In this document: piece after piece, positions 1-8,645 of the stretch | How positions within the stretch are numbered: position 1 is the first letter of the stretch | How the letters are laid out: every line of letters starts with the position of its first letter | Assembly: GCA_027488905.1 (NCBI GenBank) | Contig: JAIYAT010000020.1 | Span: forward strand, 124,001-188,000 | Origin: Bacteroidota bacterium | Lineage (GTDB): Bacteria; Bacteroidota; Bacteroidia; UKL13-3 | Direction: 5' to 3' | Length of the DNA: 64,000 nt | Program-made: the position numbers and the translations under genes | Notes under the pieces: generated by a model | What the model was told of the DNA's origin: nothing | Seen by the model: only the letters and a program-made list of their open reading frames with translations | Database searches by the model: none

Positions 1-248
1 GCGCTAAGCAAATCCATGCAGGTAGCTGCCATTGCGCTACCCATTCCAAAATTAATAATCGTGATGTTTTCAGCAGTTGCAGTTTGCATAGGCTTATCTT
101 TTCCCATTACCTCTACTTGGTATTTACTCGCAAAAAGTTCAACATACTGAACAAAATTGGTAAGCAGAATATATTCTCCAAATCCATCTAAAGGCCTACC
201 AGTATATCTGGGTAACCAATCATTCACAATCTCTTCTTTAGTTTTCAT
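1..248 (-). CDS. amn: AMP nucleosidase, N-terminal part (cut by window edge)
   Basis: Reading leftward from an ATG at 248, the translation begins MKTKEEIVNDWLPRYTG and continues through a FGEYILLTNF stretch and GKDKPMQTATAENITIINFG to the window edge, 82 codons in. This is the conserved start of the Bacteroidota AMP nucleosidase, which cleaves AMP to adenine and ribose 5-phosphate (EC 3.2.2.4) in the cytoplasm. The catalytic phosphorylase-like domain lies outside the window. The gene is co-directional with the efflux genes to its right, but 64 bases separate it from the channel gene, so it is probably a separate function. The identification rests on recalled family sequence; the gene is incomplete only because the window ends. 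Confidence 0.85.
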   Translation of the reverse strand, partial: MKTKEEIVNDWLPRYTGRPLDGFGEYILLTNFVQYVELFASKYQVEVMGKDKPMQTATAENITIINFGMGSAMAATCMDLLS

Positions 249-312
249 TGCTCAATTATATTCATTAAAAATAAGAAAATTCTAAAGACTGCTAAAAAGC
301 TCCTTCAATTCT

Positions 313-1740
313 TTATTGCCAGCCTCCGCCTAAAGCTTTATATAATTTTATTTTAGCAATTTGTTGTTGTTTTCCTGCATTTACAAACTCTAATTGGGAT
401 TGTAAAAAATTCTGTTGCGTAAGTAATACTTCCAAATAGGTGGCACGTGTAGCACGATATAAGTCCTGCGCAGTTACTACAGAAAGACCAAGAATTTCCT
501 TTTGCCTTCTTTTCAGCAAATTCATTTCTTTAAGGTTTTTGATATGCTGCAGCTCATTACTCACTTCTACAAATCCATTCAAGATAGATTGTTGATAGCT
601 ATATATGGCTGTTAATTGATTAGCTTTTGCTTTATTAAAATGTGCTTTAATTGCTTTTCTATTAACAACAGGCATCATTAAACTCCCTAGTAATGAATAG
701 GCATTTGAAGCGGGAGATAAGAATAAAAATTGAGGATTATAGGCTTGAAAACCAAAACCTGCTGAAAGATTCAAGGATGGATAAAAACTAGCTTTAGCAG
801 ATTTTACATCAAATTTTGTTGCAGCCAATTCAAACTCTGCTGCCCGAATATCAGGGCGGTTCAACAATAATTGAGAAGGCACTCCAGCAGAAAAAGAATG
901 ATTAGAACTGTTAAACAAAGACTCTTTAAGTCGAGGAATAGATTGAGGAAATCTTCCCATTAAATAGTTGATATGGTTTTCTTTTCTTGCAATTTGCTGT
1001 TTCGTTTCAAATTCCATAGATTTAAATCCTAGCAATTGTGCCTCAAATTGCTGAGCAGCTAGTTCATTTGACCTACCAGTTTCTTTTTGCAATTTAATTA
1101 CTTCCAAAGCCTCTTCTTGTTTCTGAATTGTTTGCAAAATAATTTCTAACTCATTATCCAATGCTAACAATTCATAATACGCAACAGCTACTTCTGCAAC
1201 CAAGTTAGAAACAACAAACTTTCTACCCTCAACACTGGCTAAGTAATTTGAAAGTGCAGATTTTCGTTGGTTTCTCAATTTTCCCCAAATATCCACTTCC
1301 CATGTTGCAGTAAGTCCAACATTGTAATCTGGCAAATGCGTTGGAATTGTATCTCCTGGGGCAAATTCGGTTACTCTATTTCCAGCATCATCCATGGTAT
1401 AAAAGCCAAATTTACGTTGTAAATAAGCAGTATTTGCACTTACAGTTGGCAACTGATTTCCAAGTGCAATTTTGGTTTGAGCCCTAGCAGTTTCAATTCT
1501 TTGCCAAGCCATTTTCAAATCTAAATTTTCACTAATAGCTGAATCTATAAGTTGGGTCAACAAAGAGTCTTCAAAGTATTGACGCCAATTGAGCGTGGCA
1601 ATGTTTAAAGTATCCAAACTATTTCCATAGTTTGAAGGAAGTGGTTTTTGGTTAGTTTCTATATCTGTTTTTAATGATTTACAAGCAAACAAAAGGTTGA
1701 AACTTATAAAAAGTATCAGGTAAAATAATTTCTTCATCAT
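313..1740 (-). CDS. TolC/OprM-type outer-membrane efflux lipoprotein
   Basis: This is the outer-membrane channel of a tripartite RND efflux system (NodT/OprM family). The likely start is one of two adjacent ATGs (1740 or 1737), 4 bases after the stop of the pump gene; a longer frame exists but would bury the signal peptide. From there MMKKLFYLILFISFNLLFAC is a lipoprotein signal with a lipobox Cys at residue 20. The body holds two outer-membrane efflux repeats: long coiled-coil helices (LEIILQTIQKQEEALEVIKLQKETG) and the typical LLNRPDIRAAEFELAATKFDVKSAKASFYPSLNL motif that begins the second repeat, seen here at roughly residues 305-345. About 475 residues, normal for the family. It is the last gene of the leftward operon with the pump and the fusion protein. 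Confidence 0.9.
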   Translation of the reverse strand: MMKKLFYLILFISFNLLFACKSLKTDIETNQKPLPSNYGNSLDTLNIATLNWRQYFEDSLLTQLIDSAISENLDLKMAWQRIETARAQTKIALGNQLPTVSANTAYLQRKFGFYTMDDAGNRVTEFAPGDTIPTHLPDYNVGLTATWEVDIWGKLRNQRKSALSNYLASVEGRKFVVSNLVAEVAVAYYELLALDNELEIILQTIQKQEEALEVIKLQKETGRSNELAAQQFEAQLLGFKSMEFETKQQIARKENHINYLMGRFPQSIPRLKESLFNSSNHSFSAGVPSQLLLNRPDIRAAEFELAATKFDVKSAKASFYPSLNLSAGFGFQAYNPQFLFLSPASNAYSLLGSLMMPVVNRKAIKAHFNKAKANQLTAIYSYQQSILNGFVEVSNELQHIKNLKEMNLLKRRQKEILGLSVVTAQDLYRATRATYLEVLLTQQNFLQSQLEFVNAGKQQQIAKIKLYKALGGGWQ

Positions 1741-1744
1741 AATA

Positions 1745-4700
1745 TTAAAGTGTTTCAGTGAACGCCAATTCTTCTTTTCGTTTGTTTTTTTTGCGTTCAG
1801 ATAATTTAGCAAACACAACATACAAACCTGGAATTAAAATAACGCCAAAAATAGTTCCGAATAGCATACCACCAGCGGTTGCACCACCAATAGTATTGTT
1901 ACCGATTTCTCCAGCACCAGAGGCAAACATCAATGGAATTAAACCTGCAATAAATGCAAAAGATGTCATAAGAATTGGGCGCAACCTTGCAACAGCGCCT
2001 TCAATTGCTGCATCAATTACAGACATTCCTTCTCTATGTTTTAGCGTGGCAAATTCGATGATAAGGATGGCATTTTTTCCAAGAATACCAATAAGCATGA
2101 TCATGGCAATTTGGGCATAAATATTGTTTTCTAAGCCCATTACCCAGAGTAAAAATAAAGCGCCAAAAATTCCAACAGGTAAGGATAGAATTACAGGAAA
2201 TGGCAACAAGAAGCTTTCGTATTGTGCCGCTAATAAAAGGTAAACAAACAATAAACAAATGGCAAAAATGTAAATCGCTTGATTACCTGAACTTGCTTGA
2301 TCTCTTGATGAACCTGCCCAATCATATCCATAACCTTTAGGCAACTTTTCTTGCGCAGTTCTTTTAATGGCATCAATGGCTTGTCCACTGCTATAGCCTA
2401 AAGCAGGTTGCCCATTTAACATGGCAGAAGTGTACATATTGTATCGAGTTACTTGTTCTGGCCCGTAAACCTTTTCTATGCGCAAGAAAGAAGAGAATGG
2501 TACCATTTCTCCCCTATTGTTTTTAATATATAAGTTTAACAAATCATCAGGTTGAGCGCGGAATTGCGGTAGTGCTTGAACCATCACTTTATACATTTGT
2601 CCGAAACGAATAAAATTTGTTGCATACTCGCTACCAATAAGTGTTTGCAATGTACTCATCGCGTTATCTGCATCCACACCTTTTTGAGCAGCTTTGTCTC
2701 CATCCATATGTAACATGAATTGCGGAAAGTTTGCATTAAAAGTGGTAAAAGCATTACTAATCTCTGGACATTTATTGAGTTCAATTACAAAATCATCTGC
2801 TACTTTTTGAAATTTATTTAAATCATTGCTTCCAGTTCTGTCTAACAACCTTAATTCAAAACCACTAGAATTACCATAACCAGGAACTGGCGGTGGGGTA
2901 AAAAACTCAATGTTTGCATCTTTGATATGCGCAGTTTTATCTTGAAGTACTTGAATAATTTCCTTATCACTTAAATCGCGTTCATTCCATTTTTTCAAGC
3001 TAATTAGGTTCATACCATAAATTGCGCCAGTGCCTTCTGATAAAACACTATAACCCGCTAAACTAGAAACCGAATTAACGGCATCCAAACTGTTAGCAAT
3101 TTCTTGAATTTCGTCCACAGCCTTTTCGGTTCTTTCCAATGTTGCACCTACAGGTGTGTTGATATTAGCATAAATAGCACCTTGATCTTCTTCAGGAATA
3201 AAGCCAGTAGCAACAAATTTTCCTACAATCCCAGTGCTAATACTAAAGAATAACAATGCCCCAAAAGTAATCACTCGTCTGTTGGCAATGCGCTGAATTA
3301 GATTTTTATACCTATCTGATAAGCTATTATATTTTTGATTGAACCCTAAGAAAAATCGCGATAGCCAATTTTTATTTCCATGATTTGAGGCATGTGTTTG
3401 TTTTAAAAACAGCACGCACAATGCAGGTGTTAAAGTTAAAGCTGTTACTCCAGATAAAACAATAGAAATGGCCATGGTCAAGGAAAACTGTCTATAAAAA
3501 ATACCTGTAGGCCCATCCATAAAAGCAACTGGAATAAATACAGCCGACATTACAATAGTGATAGCAATGATGGCTCCACTAATTTCTTTCATAGCTTGTT
3601 CGGTTGCTTTTCTAGCACTGATATTAGATTGTTCCATTTTTGCATGAACAGCCTCGATGACGACAATTGCGTTATCAACAACAATTCCAATAGCTAAAAC
3701 CAAGGCAAACAAAGTGATTAGGTTCAAAGAAAAACCCATTAATTGCATGAAGAAAAATGTTCCAATTAATGAAACCGGTACAGCCAAAATTGGGATAATG
3801 GTTGACCTAAAGTCTTGCAAAAAGATAAATACAACCAAAGCCACTAAAATAAAAGCCTCAATTAGCGTTTTTAAAACCTCATAAATAGAAGCATCCAAGA
3901 ATTGCGAAACGTCATAACTAATTGTATAATCCATCCCTGGAGGAAAAGACGATTGTTTGATAGTTGCCATCCTTTCTTTGATTCGCTCGATAACCTCCTT
4001 AGCATTTGTTCCAGGTCTTTGCTTTAAGACGATTGCAGCAGATGGCCTGCCGTTTTCCTTTGAAACTACGTCATATTCTTGAGAGTCAAAATCAACCTCA
4101 GCAATATCTTTTAACCTTACAACCTCTCCATCTTCTTTGCTAAGTAGTACTATATTTTCATAAGCTTGTTTGGTATTAAACTTTCCAGTGTACTTTAAAA
4201 CATATTGCAAAGTTTGGGCTTGTTTACCAGAACTCTCACCAATTTTACCTGGCGCTGCCTCTACGTTTTGTTTGCGTAATAGCTCCACTACTTCATTTGC
4301 AGAAATATTATACATATACATTTTATCTGGTTTGAGCCAAATACGCATTGCATATTCTCTTGAACCCATGATATCCGCAAACCCAACCCCTTCTATCCTT
4401 CGCAGCTCTGCAATTACATTGATATCAACAAAATTGTATAAAAACTTTTCATCTAAAACAGAATCTGTACTTAGAATATTTAGATAAAGCAGCATGCTAT
4501 TTTGCACTTTTTCTACAATTACACCTTGCTTTTTTGCTTCTTCAGGTAATTCATCTAATGTAGAAGAAACCCTATTCTGAACATTTACCGCAGCAATTTC
4601 GGGATCTGTACCCGCTTTAAAAATAATCTGAATTACACTTGAACCATCATTACCAGAAACGGATGACATATAAGACATTCCGGGTACGCCGTTGATTGCT

Positions 4701-4900
4701 CTTTCAAGTGGTGTAACAACAGCCTTCACACAAGTTTCTGCATTTGCCCCAGTATATTTGGTGGTAACGTTAACTTCTGGAGGTGCAATATCAGGGAATT
4801 GGGTAATTGGGAGTTGGGTCAAAGCAATTAACCCTAATAAAGTAATAAAAACAGATATAACAATAGATAAAACAGGCCTATGTATGAATTTAGAAGTCAT
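1745..4900 (-). CDS. HAE1-family RND multidrug efflux pump
   Basis: Inner-membrane proton-driven drug exporter related to AcrB/MexB, 1051 residues, the normal length. The N-terminus (FIHRPVLSIVISVFITLLGLIAL) is the first membrane helix, followed by the porter motif LPITQFPDIAPPEV. Further family hallmarks are GVPGMSYMSS near residue 75, the GIVVDNAIVVIEAVH helix near residue 405, FIPEEDQGAIYANINTPVGATLERT, and the C-terminal IGILGKNAILIIEFA and ARLRPILMTSFAFIAG repeats. The membrane Asp pair of E. coli AcrB (DD) reads DN here; I recall this as common in Bacteroidota pumps, so activity is not in doubt. Encoded 40 bases after the fusion protein and 4 bases before the channel gene. Substrate cannot be told from sequence. 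Confidence 0.95.
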   Translation of the reverse strand: MTSKFIHRPVLSIVISVFITLLGLIALTQLPITQFPDIAPPEVNVTTKYTGANAETCVKAVVTPLERAINGVPGMSYMSSVSGNDGSSVIQIIFKAGTDPEIAAVNVQNRVSSTLDELPEEAKKQGVIVEKVQNSMLLYLNILSTDSVLDEKFLYNFVDINVIAELRRIEGVGFADIMGSREYAMRIWLKPDKMYMYNISANEVVELLRKQNVEAAPGKIGESSGKQAQTLQYVLKYTGKFNTKQAYENIVLLSKEDGEVVRLKDIAEVDFDSQEYDVVSKENGRPSAAIVLKQRPGTNAKEVIERIKERMATIKQSSFPPGMDYTISYDVSQFLDASIYEVLKTLIEAFILVALVVFIFLQDFRSTIIPILAVPVSLIGTFFFMQLMGFSLNLITLFALVLAIGIVVDNAIVVIEAVHAKMEQSNISARKATEQAMKEISGAIIAITIVMSAVFIPVAFMDGPTGIFYRQFSLTMAISIVLSGVTALTLTPALCVLFLKQTHASNHGNKNWLSRFFLGFNQKYNSLSDRYKNLIQRIANRRVITFGALLFFSISTGIVGKFVATGFIPEEDQGAIYANINTPVGATLERTEKAVDEIQEIANSLDAVNSVSSLAGYSVLSEGTGAIYGMNLISLKKWNERDLSDKEIIQVLQDKTAHIKDANIEFFTPPPVPGYGNSSGFELRLLDRTGSNDLNKFQKVADDFVIELNKCPEISNAFTTFNANFPQFMLHMDGDKAAQKGVDADNAMSTLQTLIGSEYATNFIRFGQMYKVMVQALPQFRAQPDDLLNLYIKNNRGEMVPFSSFLRIEKVYGPEQVTRYNMYTSAMLNGQPALGYSSGQAIDAIKRTAQEKLPKGYGYDWAGSSRDQASSGNQAIYIFAICLLFVYLLLAAQYESFLLPFPVILSLPVGIFGALFLLWVMGLENNIYAQIAMIMLIGILGKNAILIIEFATLKHREGMSVIDAAIEGAVARLRPILMTSFAFIAGLIPLMFASGAGEIGNNTIGGATAGGMLFGTIFGVILIPGLYVVFAKLSERKKNKRKEELAFTETL

Positions 4901-4940
4901 GTTTGATAATTAAATAAATAAGAAATAATTGAAGAATAAA

Positions 4941-6017
4941 CTACTGATGAATTTGAATCTTCTCGCCAGCCTTTACGTTTTGTGTGCCTTCCAATAATAT
5001 GATATCATCAACCGACAATCCAGATTCTATTACATATACATGTGGTAGTCTTTTTTTAATGGTGATATTTCTTTGCTCAACTTCTTGATCTTTAGTTATC
5101 ACATAAACAAACACTTTATCTTGTATTTCGAAGGTTGATTTTTGTGGTATTACCAAGGCTTTTTTAAGTTGCTTTCTCACAACAATCTTACCATTTGAAC
5201 CATGTTTTAATATTTTTTCCGGATTAGAAAATCGTGCTCTAAAAGCAATATTTCCAGTTAAGGGGTCGAACTCACTTTCTACTGTTTCTATGTGCCCTAC
5301 CTGATTGTATAACATTCCATTGGCAAGTACTAAACTTACACTCTTAGAATCGTTCCAATGTGTAGTTCCAATATAATCTAAATAATCACTTTCGGATACA
5401 TTAAAGTATGCCAACATTTCTTTATTATTAGATAAGGTGGTAAGCAGGGTTCCTTCATCAACTAAACTGCCAGTTTTATTGGGTATTCGATTGATAACTC
5501 CATCAAAAGGAGCTCTTACATTGGTGAAGGATAAATTATGATGAGCCTGTAATTCATGTGCCTTTGCCTCCTCAACTTTGGCGCGATGCATGTCTAATTT
5601 TGCCTTGGCAAGTTCTAACTCTGATTTAGAAATGATTTTTTTTGCATACAGCTTTTCCGTATTCTCTAGTTCAATCTCTGCAGATTTAAGTTCTGCTAGC
5701 TCATTTTTCCAAGCTGCTTCGGCCTTAAGCAATTCTTGTTCGTAGCCTTGACTACTTAACTTAAATATTACCTGACCCTTTTTAACTATTTTACCTTCGT
5801 CTACTAATATTTTATCGATGAAACCTTTTACACGAGAGCGAATTTCAACATTTTCTGTTGCATGTAATTCCGAAACATATTCTTCTGTAAAGGCGGTATC
5901 CATAATTACTGGCTTAACAACCTTATATTTATTTTCTTTTTCTGTGGGTGTATCAGTATTGCACGACAAGAGAAACAATGTCGTAACAATACCCAAACCC
6001 ATTAATGATTTGTGCAT
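4941..6017 (-). CDS. RND efflux periplasmic adaptor (membrane fusion protein)
   Basis: HlyD/AcrA-type adaptor linking the RND pump to the outer-membrane channel. A lipoprotein signal (MHKSLMGLGIVTTLFLLSC, Cys 19) is followed by a split lipoyl domain: the first half is EIRSRVKGFIDKILVDEGKIVKKGQVIFKL, and the second half is FTNVRAPFDGVINRIPNKTGSLVDEGTLLTTL near residue 170. Between them lies the alpha-hairpin coiled coil (LLKAEAAWKNELAELKSAEIELENTEKLYAKKIISKSELELAKAKLD). The C-terminal barrel and membrane-proximal domain ends in EKIQIHQ. At 358 residues it is typical in length. First clear gene of the leftward efflux operon; the small gene at 6085-6471 lies 67 bases upstream in the same direction. 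Confidence 0.93.
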   Translation of the reverse strand: MHKSLMGLGIVTTLFLLSCNTDTPTEKENKYKVVKPVIMDTAFTEEYVSELHATENVEIRSRVKGFIDKILVDEGKIVKKGQVIFKLSSQGYEQELLKAEAAWKNELAELKSAEIELENTEKLYAKKIISKSELELAKAKLDMHRAKVEEAKAHELQAHHNLSFTNVRAPFDGVINRIPNKTGSLVDEGTLLTTLSNNKEMLAYFNVSESDYLDYIGTTHWNDSKSVSLVLANGMLYNQVGHIETVESEFDPLTGNIAFRARFSNPEKILKHGSNGKIVVRKQLKKALVIPQKSTFEIQDKVFVYVITKDQEVEQRNITIKKRLPHVYVIESGLSVDDIILLEGTQNVKAGEKIQIHQ

Positions 6018-6084
6018 TGAAATTTAACTTAATTTTACTTGAGAATTTGGGTCAAAACAACCCTAAAAAACGGCCTAAATTAAG

Positions 6085-6471
6085 TTATGACTTGGGTGGC
6101 GGACTTTGCTTTTCGGGATGAAATGGAAAATAACAATCTTCCTTGGTGCTAAAATTGTGCAACTTGTTTGGGTACAAACTTTTTACAAGTATTCCCCTTT
6201 CTACTTTAAAATCTGGCGAAAATTCTACCTCTTCTTCCAAATTTGGCTGCGAATCCTCGTTCGTTTCGGATTCACCTTTTGATGCAGAGTTGCTGTCAAA
6301 CAAGTCTGATGCTTCAAAATTTTCTAAGTTAAAAGCACTTTGAATCTCTACCCAAAGATTTTTTTCTTGAGTTAAAACGGAGGCTTTTAGTCCAAAACTC
6401 AATAATAATAATTGAATGGCAAGCAAAACCGCTGTGCGTTTAAAAATACTATTTACTATTGATGTTTTCAA
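6085..6471 (-). CDS. Small exported protein of unknown function upstream of efflux operon
   Basis: I do not recognise a family. The 128-residue product begins with a basic N-terminus and a hydrophobic stretch (AVLLAIQLLLLSFGLKASV, residues 14-32), consistent with a signal peptide. The central part is acidic and low in complexity (FDSNSASKGESETNEDSQPNLEEEVEFSPDF), and the C-terminus is short and proline-rich (EKQSPPPKS). It is co-directional with and 67 bases upstream of the fusion-protein gene, so it may share the efflux transcript. Small proteins with acidic middles and proline tails do occur near efflux operons in this phylum, but no role can be assigned. Codon use looks like its neighbours, so I consider it a real gene. 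Confidence 0.6.
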   Translation of the reverse strand: MKTSIVNSIFKRTAVLLAIQLLLLSFGLKASVLTQEKNLWVEIQSAFNLENFEASDLFDSNSASKGESETNEDSQPNLEEEVEFSPDFKVERGILVKSLYPNKLHNFSTKEDCYFPFHPEKQSPPPKS

Positions 6472-6587
6472 AAGGTTTGCAAAAGTAGCAATTTGTATGT
6501 TACTGAAAAAAGCTTTTCAACTTCTCAAAAAGTTTTTACATAGAGAAGACAATAGTGTGAAAATAAAAAAATCTACATCTTAGGTTT

Positions 6588-6597
6588 GGTTCAAACC
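6588..6597 (-). repeat. Iterated word copy 1 (intergenic)
   Basis: Minus-strand orientation. The site lies in the non-coding gap upstream of the VOC-family gene; the extended match on the minus strand is TTCGGTTTGAACCAAA, the full consensus. Confidence 0.85.
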
Positions 6598-6690
6598 GAA
6601 TAATTAAATAATACTCAGTTAACAAAAAAATTTAAATCAAAAGTTAACTTGTATTCTTAAATTTTATTTAACCTTTAAAATTAAAAATCT

Positions 6691-7077
6691 ATGCAAAAAT
6701 TAAGCGCAGAAACCAATGCTTTAAATTGGTTCGAAATTCCAATGGTTGATGTTAACAGAGCAAAAGCCTTTTATGAAACCATTTTTGAAATTGAAATGCA
6801 ACTCGTTGAAATGATGGGCATGGAAATGCTTATGTTCCCTTGTCAGCCGCCAAAATCTAGTGGTGCACTCGTTAAAAGTTCCAGCCACAAACCAAGCACA
6901 GAAGGTTCTGTAATTTACCTAAATGGAAATCCAGATTTACAAGCAGTATTGGATAGAATTGAGGCTGCTGGTGGTCAGATAACACTTGCGAAAACAGACA
7001 TTGGTTCAGAAAATGGCTTCATGGCATTTTTCATAGACACCGAAGGAAATTTGGTTGGTTTGCATTCAAATACCTAA
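6691..7077 (+). CDS. VOC-family (glyoxalase-like) protein
   Basis: A 128-residue single vicinal-oxygen-chelate domain. The start motif LNWFEIPMVDVNRAKAFYETIF near residues 10-32 and the end motif GFMAFFIDTEGNLVGLHS are the two beta-alpha-beta modules typical of the family. Members are small metal-dependent enzymes or binding proteins acting on varied substrates (methylglyoxal adducts, antibiotics, aromatic diols); the substrate here cannot be deduced. A candidate metal ligand is the Glu in DTEGNLVGLH. The gene stands alone after a 200-base gap and ends 6 bases before the convergent AAA ATPase gene. Confidence 0.85.
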   Translation: MQKLSAETNALNWFEIPMVDVNRAKAFYETIFEIEMQLVEMMGMEMLMFPCQPPKSSGALVKSSSHKPSTEGSVIYLNGNPDLQAVLDRIEAAGGQITLAKTDIGSENGFMAFFIDTEGNLVGLHSNT

Positions 7078-7083
7078 GCAAAC

Positions 7084-8550
7084 TTACTCCTCATCTTTGT
7101 TAAACATAGCCGACATTAAATCTTTGAAGGCAATTCCTTTAGAAAGATTGTGTCGGCTAAGTTGACTGTATTCTGCTAAGCCATGTAATACTAATTCCAT
7201 CAACAAAACCTTTTCTGATTCAGATTCTTTTGGATATTTTTCTTTTATTAATTCACCTAAACCCTCAACAGTTAAGAGTGCCTTTTGGTAAGCTAAATCA
7301 TCAAGTTGGGTTAACAATTCAACATTATAACCATCGTTGAACCAATTTAAAATAGTAGCATAAGGATTTCCTTGCTTTGATTTTTTTGCTTTTTCTGGAT
7401 TTGCAAATTTACTGGCAAACATAGTTCTAATTGCCTTTCCAATGAGCATCTGAGCAACATTAACAGCACCCTCAAGTTCTCCTTCATAAACCAATTCTAC
7501 TTTTCCTGTGATGCTAGGCAAAACGCTAAATAAATCGGCAATGCGAGCCTCTGTTTTATCTGCCCCAATTAACAACATTCTTCTTTCTGCGGCGCTGTAC
7601 AAATTTTCTAGTGCACTTATAGTTAAGCGAGCAGATACCCCACTTTTTTGGTCAACTAAATCACTGCCTCTTGCTTCCATGGCAATCTGCTCAATTAAAT
7701 CAAGTAACAAAGGACTTACTTTTATGGCCTTTTGCTGTTCAACTTTTACATGTGCTTCTTGGGTTGTAATTGATTTGGCGAGTTCAATCGTTTTTGGATA
7801 GTGCGTCAAAATTTGACTATCGATACGGTCTTTCAATGGTGTAACAATGCTTCCACGGTTGGTATAATCTTCTGGATTTGCTGTAAATACAAACTGCACA
7901 TCCAAAGGAAATCTCAACTTAAATCCACGTATTTGCAAATCACCTTCCTGCAAAATATTGAATAAAGAAACCTGAATTCTAGCTTGTAAATCTGGCAATT
8001 CATTTATTACAAAAATGCAACGGTGACTTCTTGGAATCAACCCAAAATGAATTACTCTTTCATCATTATAAGGCAGCTTCAAAGTAGCGGCTTTAATTGG
8101 ATCTACATCACCTATTAAATCTGCCACTGAAACATCTGGTGTGGCTAATTTCTCGGTATATCGCTCGCTGCGGTGAACCCAAGTAATGGGCGTTTCATCA
8201 CCCTTTTCAGCGATAAGGTCAACAGCAAACTTACTTAAGGGTTGTAAAGGATCATCATTAATTTCACTGCCAGCAACAATTGGCATAAATTCATCTAACA
8301 GGTTAAGCATAAGCCTAGCCATTCTAGTTTTTGCCTGACCTCTTAATCCTAAAAAAATAATATTGTGTTCAGAAAGCAAAGCTGTTTGTAATTGCGGAAT
8401 AACAGTTTCTTCATAGCCTTGAATTCCCGGAAAAGGATTTTGTTTTGCTTTCAAAAAGTCAATCAAATTATCACGCATTTCGTGCTTAACAGATTTGCTT
8501 TTGTAATTTGCTAATTTGAGTTCGCCAAGTGTACTGATTGTTGGTTTCAT
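7084..8550 (-). CDS. MoxR/magnesium-chelatase-like AAA ATPase
   Basis: A cytoplasmic AAA+ ATPase of the ChlI/MoxR type, 488 residues. Walker A is LGLRGQAKTRMARLML (around residues 68-83), Walker B is IFVINELPDLQ near residue 180, and sensor 1 is VFTANPEDYTNRGSIVTPLKDRID near residue 222. Such ATPases usually work with a VWA-domain partner as metal chelatases or chaperone-like remodelers. The expected partner is present on the same strand at 10918-12015, but an S8 protease gene on the opposite strand separates the two. No magnesium-chelatase H subunit or porphyrin genes are near, so a chlorophyll role is not indicated. The physiological client is unknown. Confidence 0.88.
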   Translation of the reverse strand: MKPTISTLGELKLANYKSKSVKHEMRDNLIDFLKAKQNPFPGIQGYEETVIPQLQTALLSEHNIIFLGLRGQAKTRMARLMLNLLDEFMPIVAGSEINDDPLQPLSKFAVDLIAEKGDETPITWVHRSERYTEKLATPDVSVADLIGDVDPIKAATLKLPYNDERVIHFGLIPRSHRCIFVINELPDLQARIQVSLFNILQEGDLQIRGFKLRFPLDVQFVFTANPEDYTNRGSIVTPLKDRIDSQILTHYPKTIELAKSITTQEAHVKVEQQKAIKVSPLLLDLIEQIAMEARGSDLVDQKSGVSARLTISALENLYSAAERRMLLIGADKTEARIADLFSVLPSITGKVELVYEGELEGAVNVAQMLIGKAIRTMFASKFANPEKAKKSKQGNPYATILNWFNDGYNVELLTQLDDLAYQKALLTVEGLGELIKEKYPKESESEKVLLMELVLHGLAEYSQLSRHNLSKGIAFKDLMSAMFNKDEE

Positions 8551-8645
8551 TATATTCTTCTTATCTCTTCAAACATCACTTCTCGAATTAAGTTTAAAAT
8601 AAAGTATAATTGTAGCATGACTACTGAAACGGTCTGATTTAAAGC

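Noticed and set aside
1758-2258. Overlapping frames on both strands inside the RND pump gene
   Set aside because: They lack family similarity, are short and lie within a gene with strong homology; they are shadows.
1745-4900. Loss of one membrane Asp of the AcrB proton relay (DD to DN) as a sign of a dead pump
   Set aside because: The same DN pair is, as I recall, usual in Bacteroidota RND pumps; all other motifs are intact.
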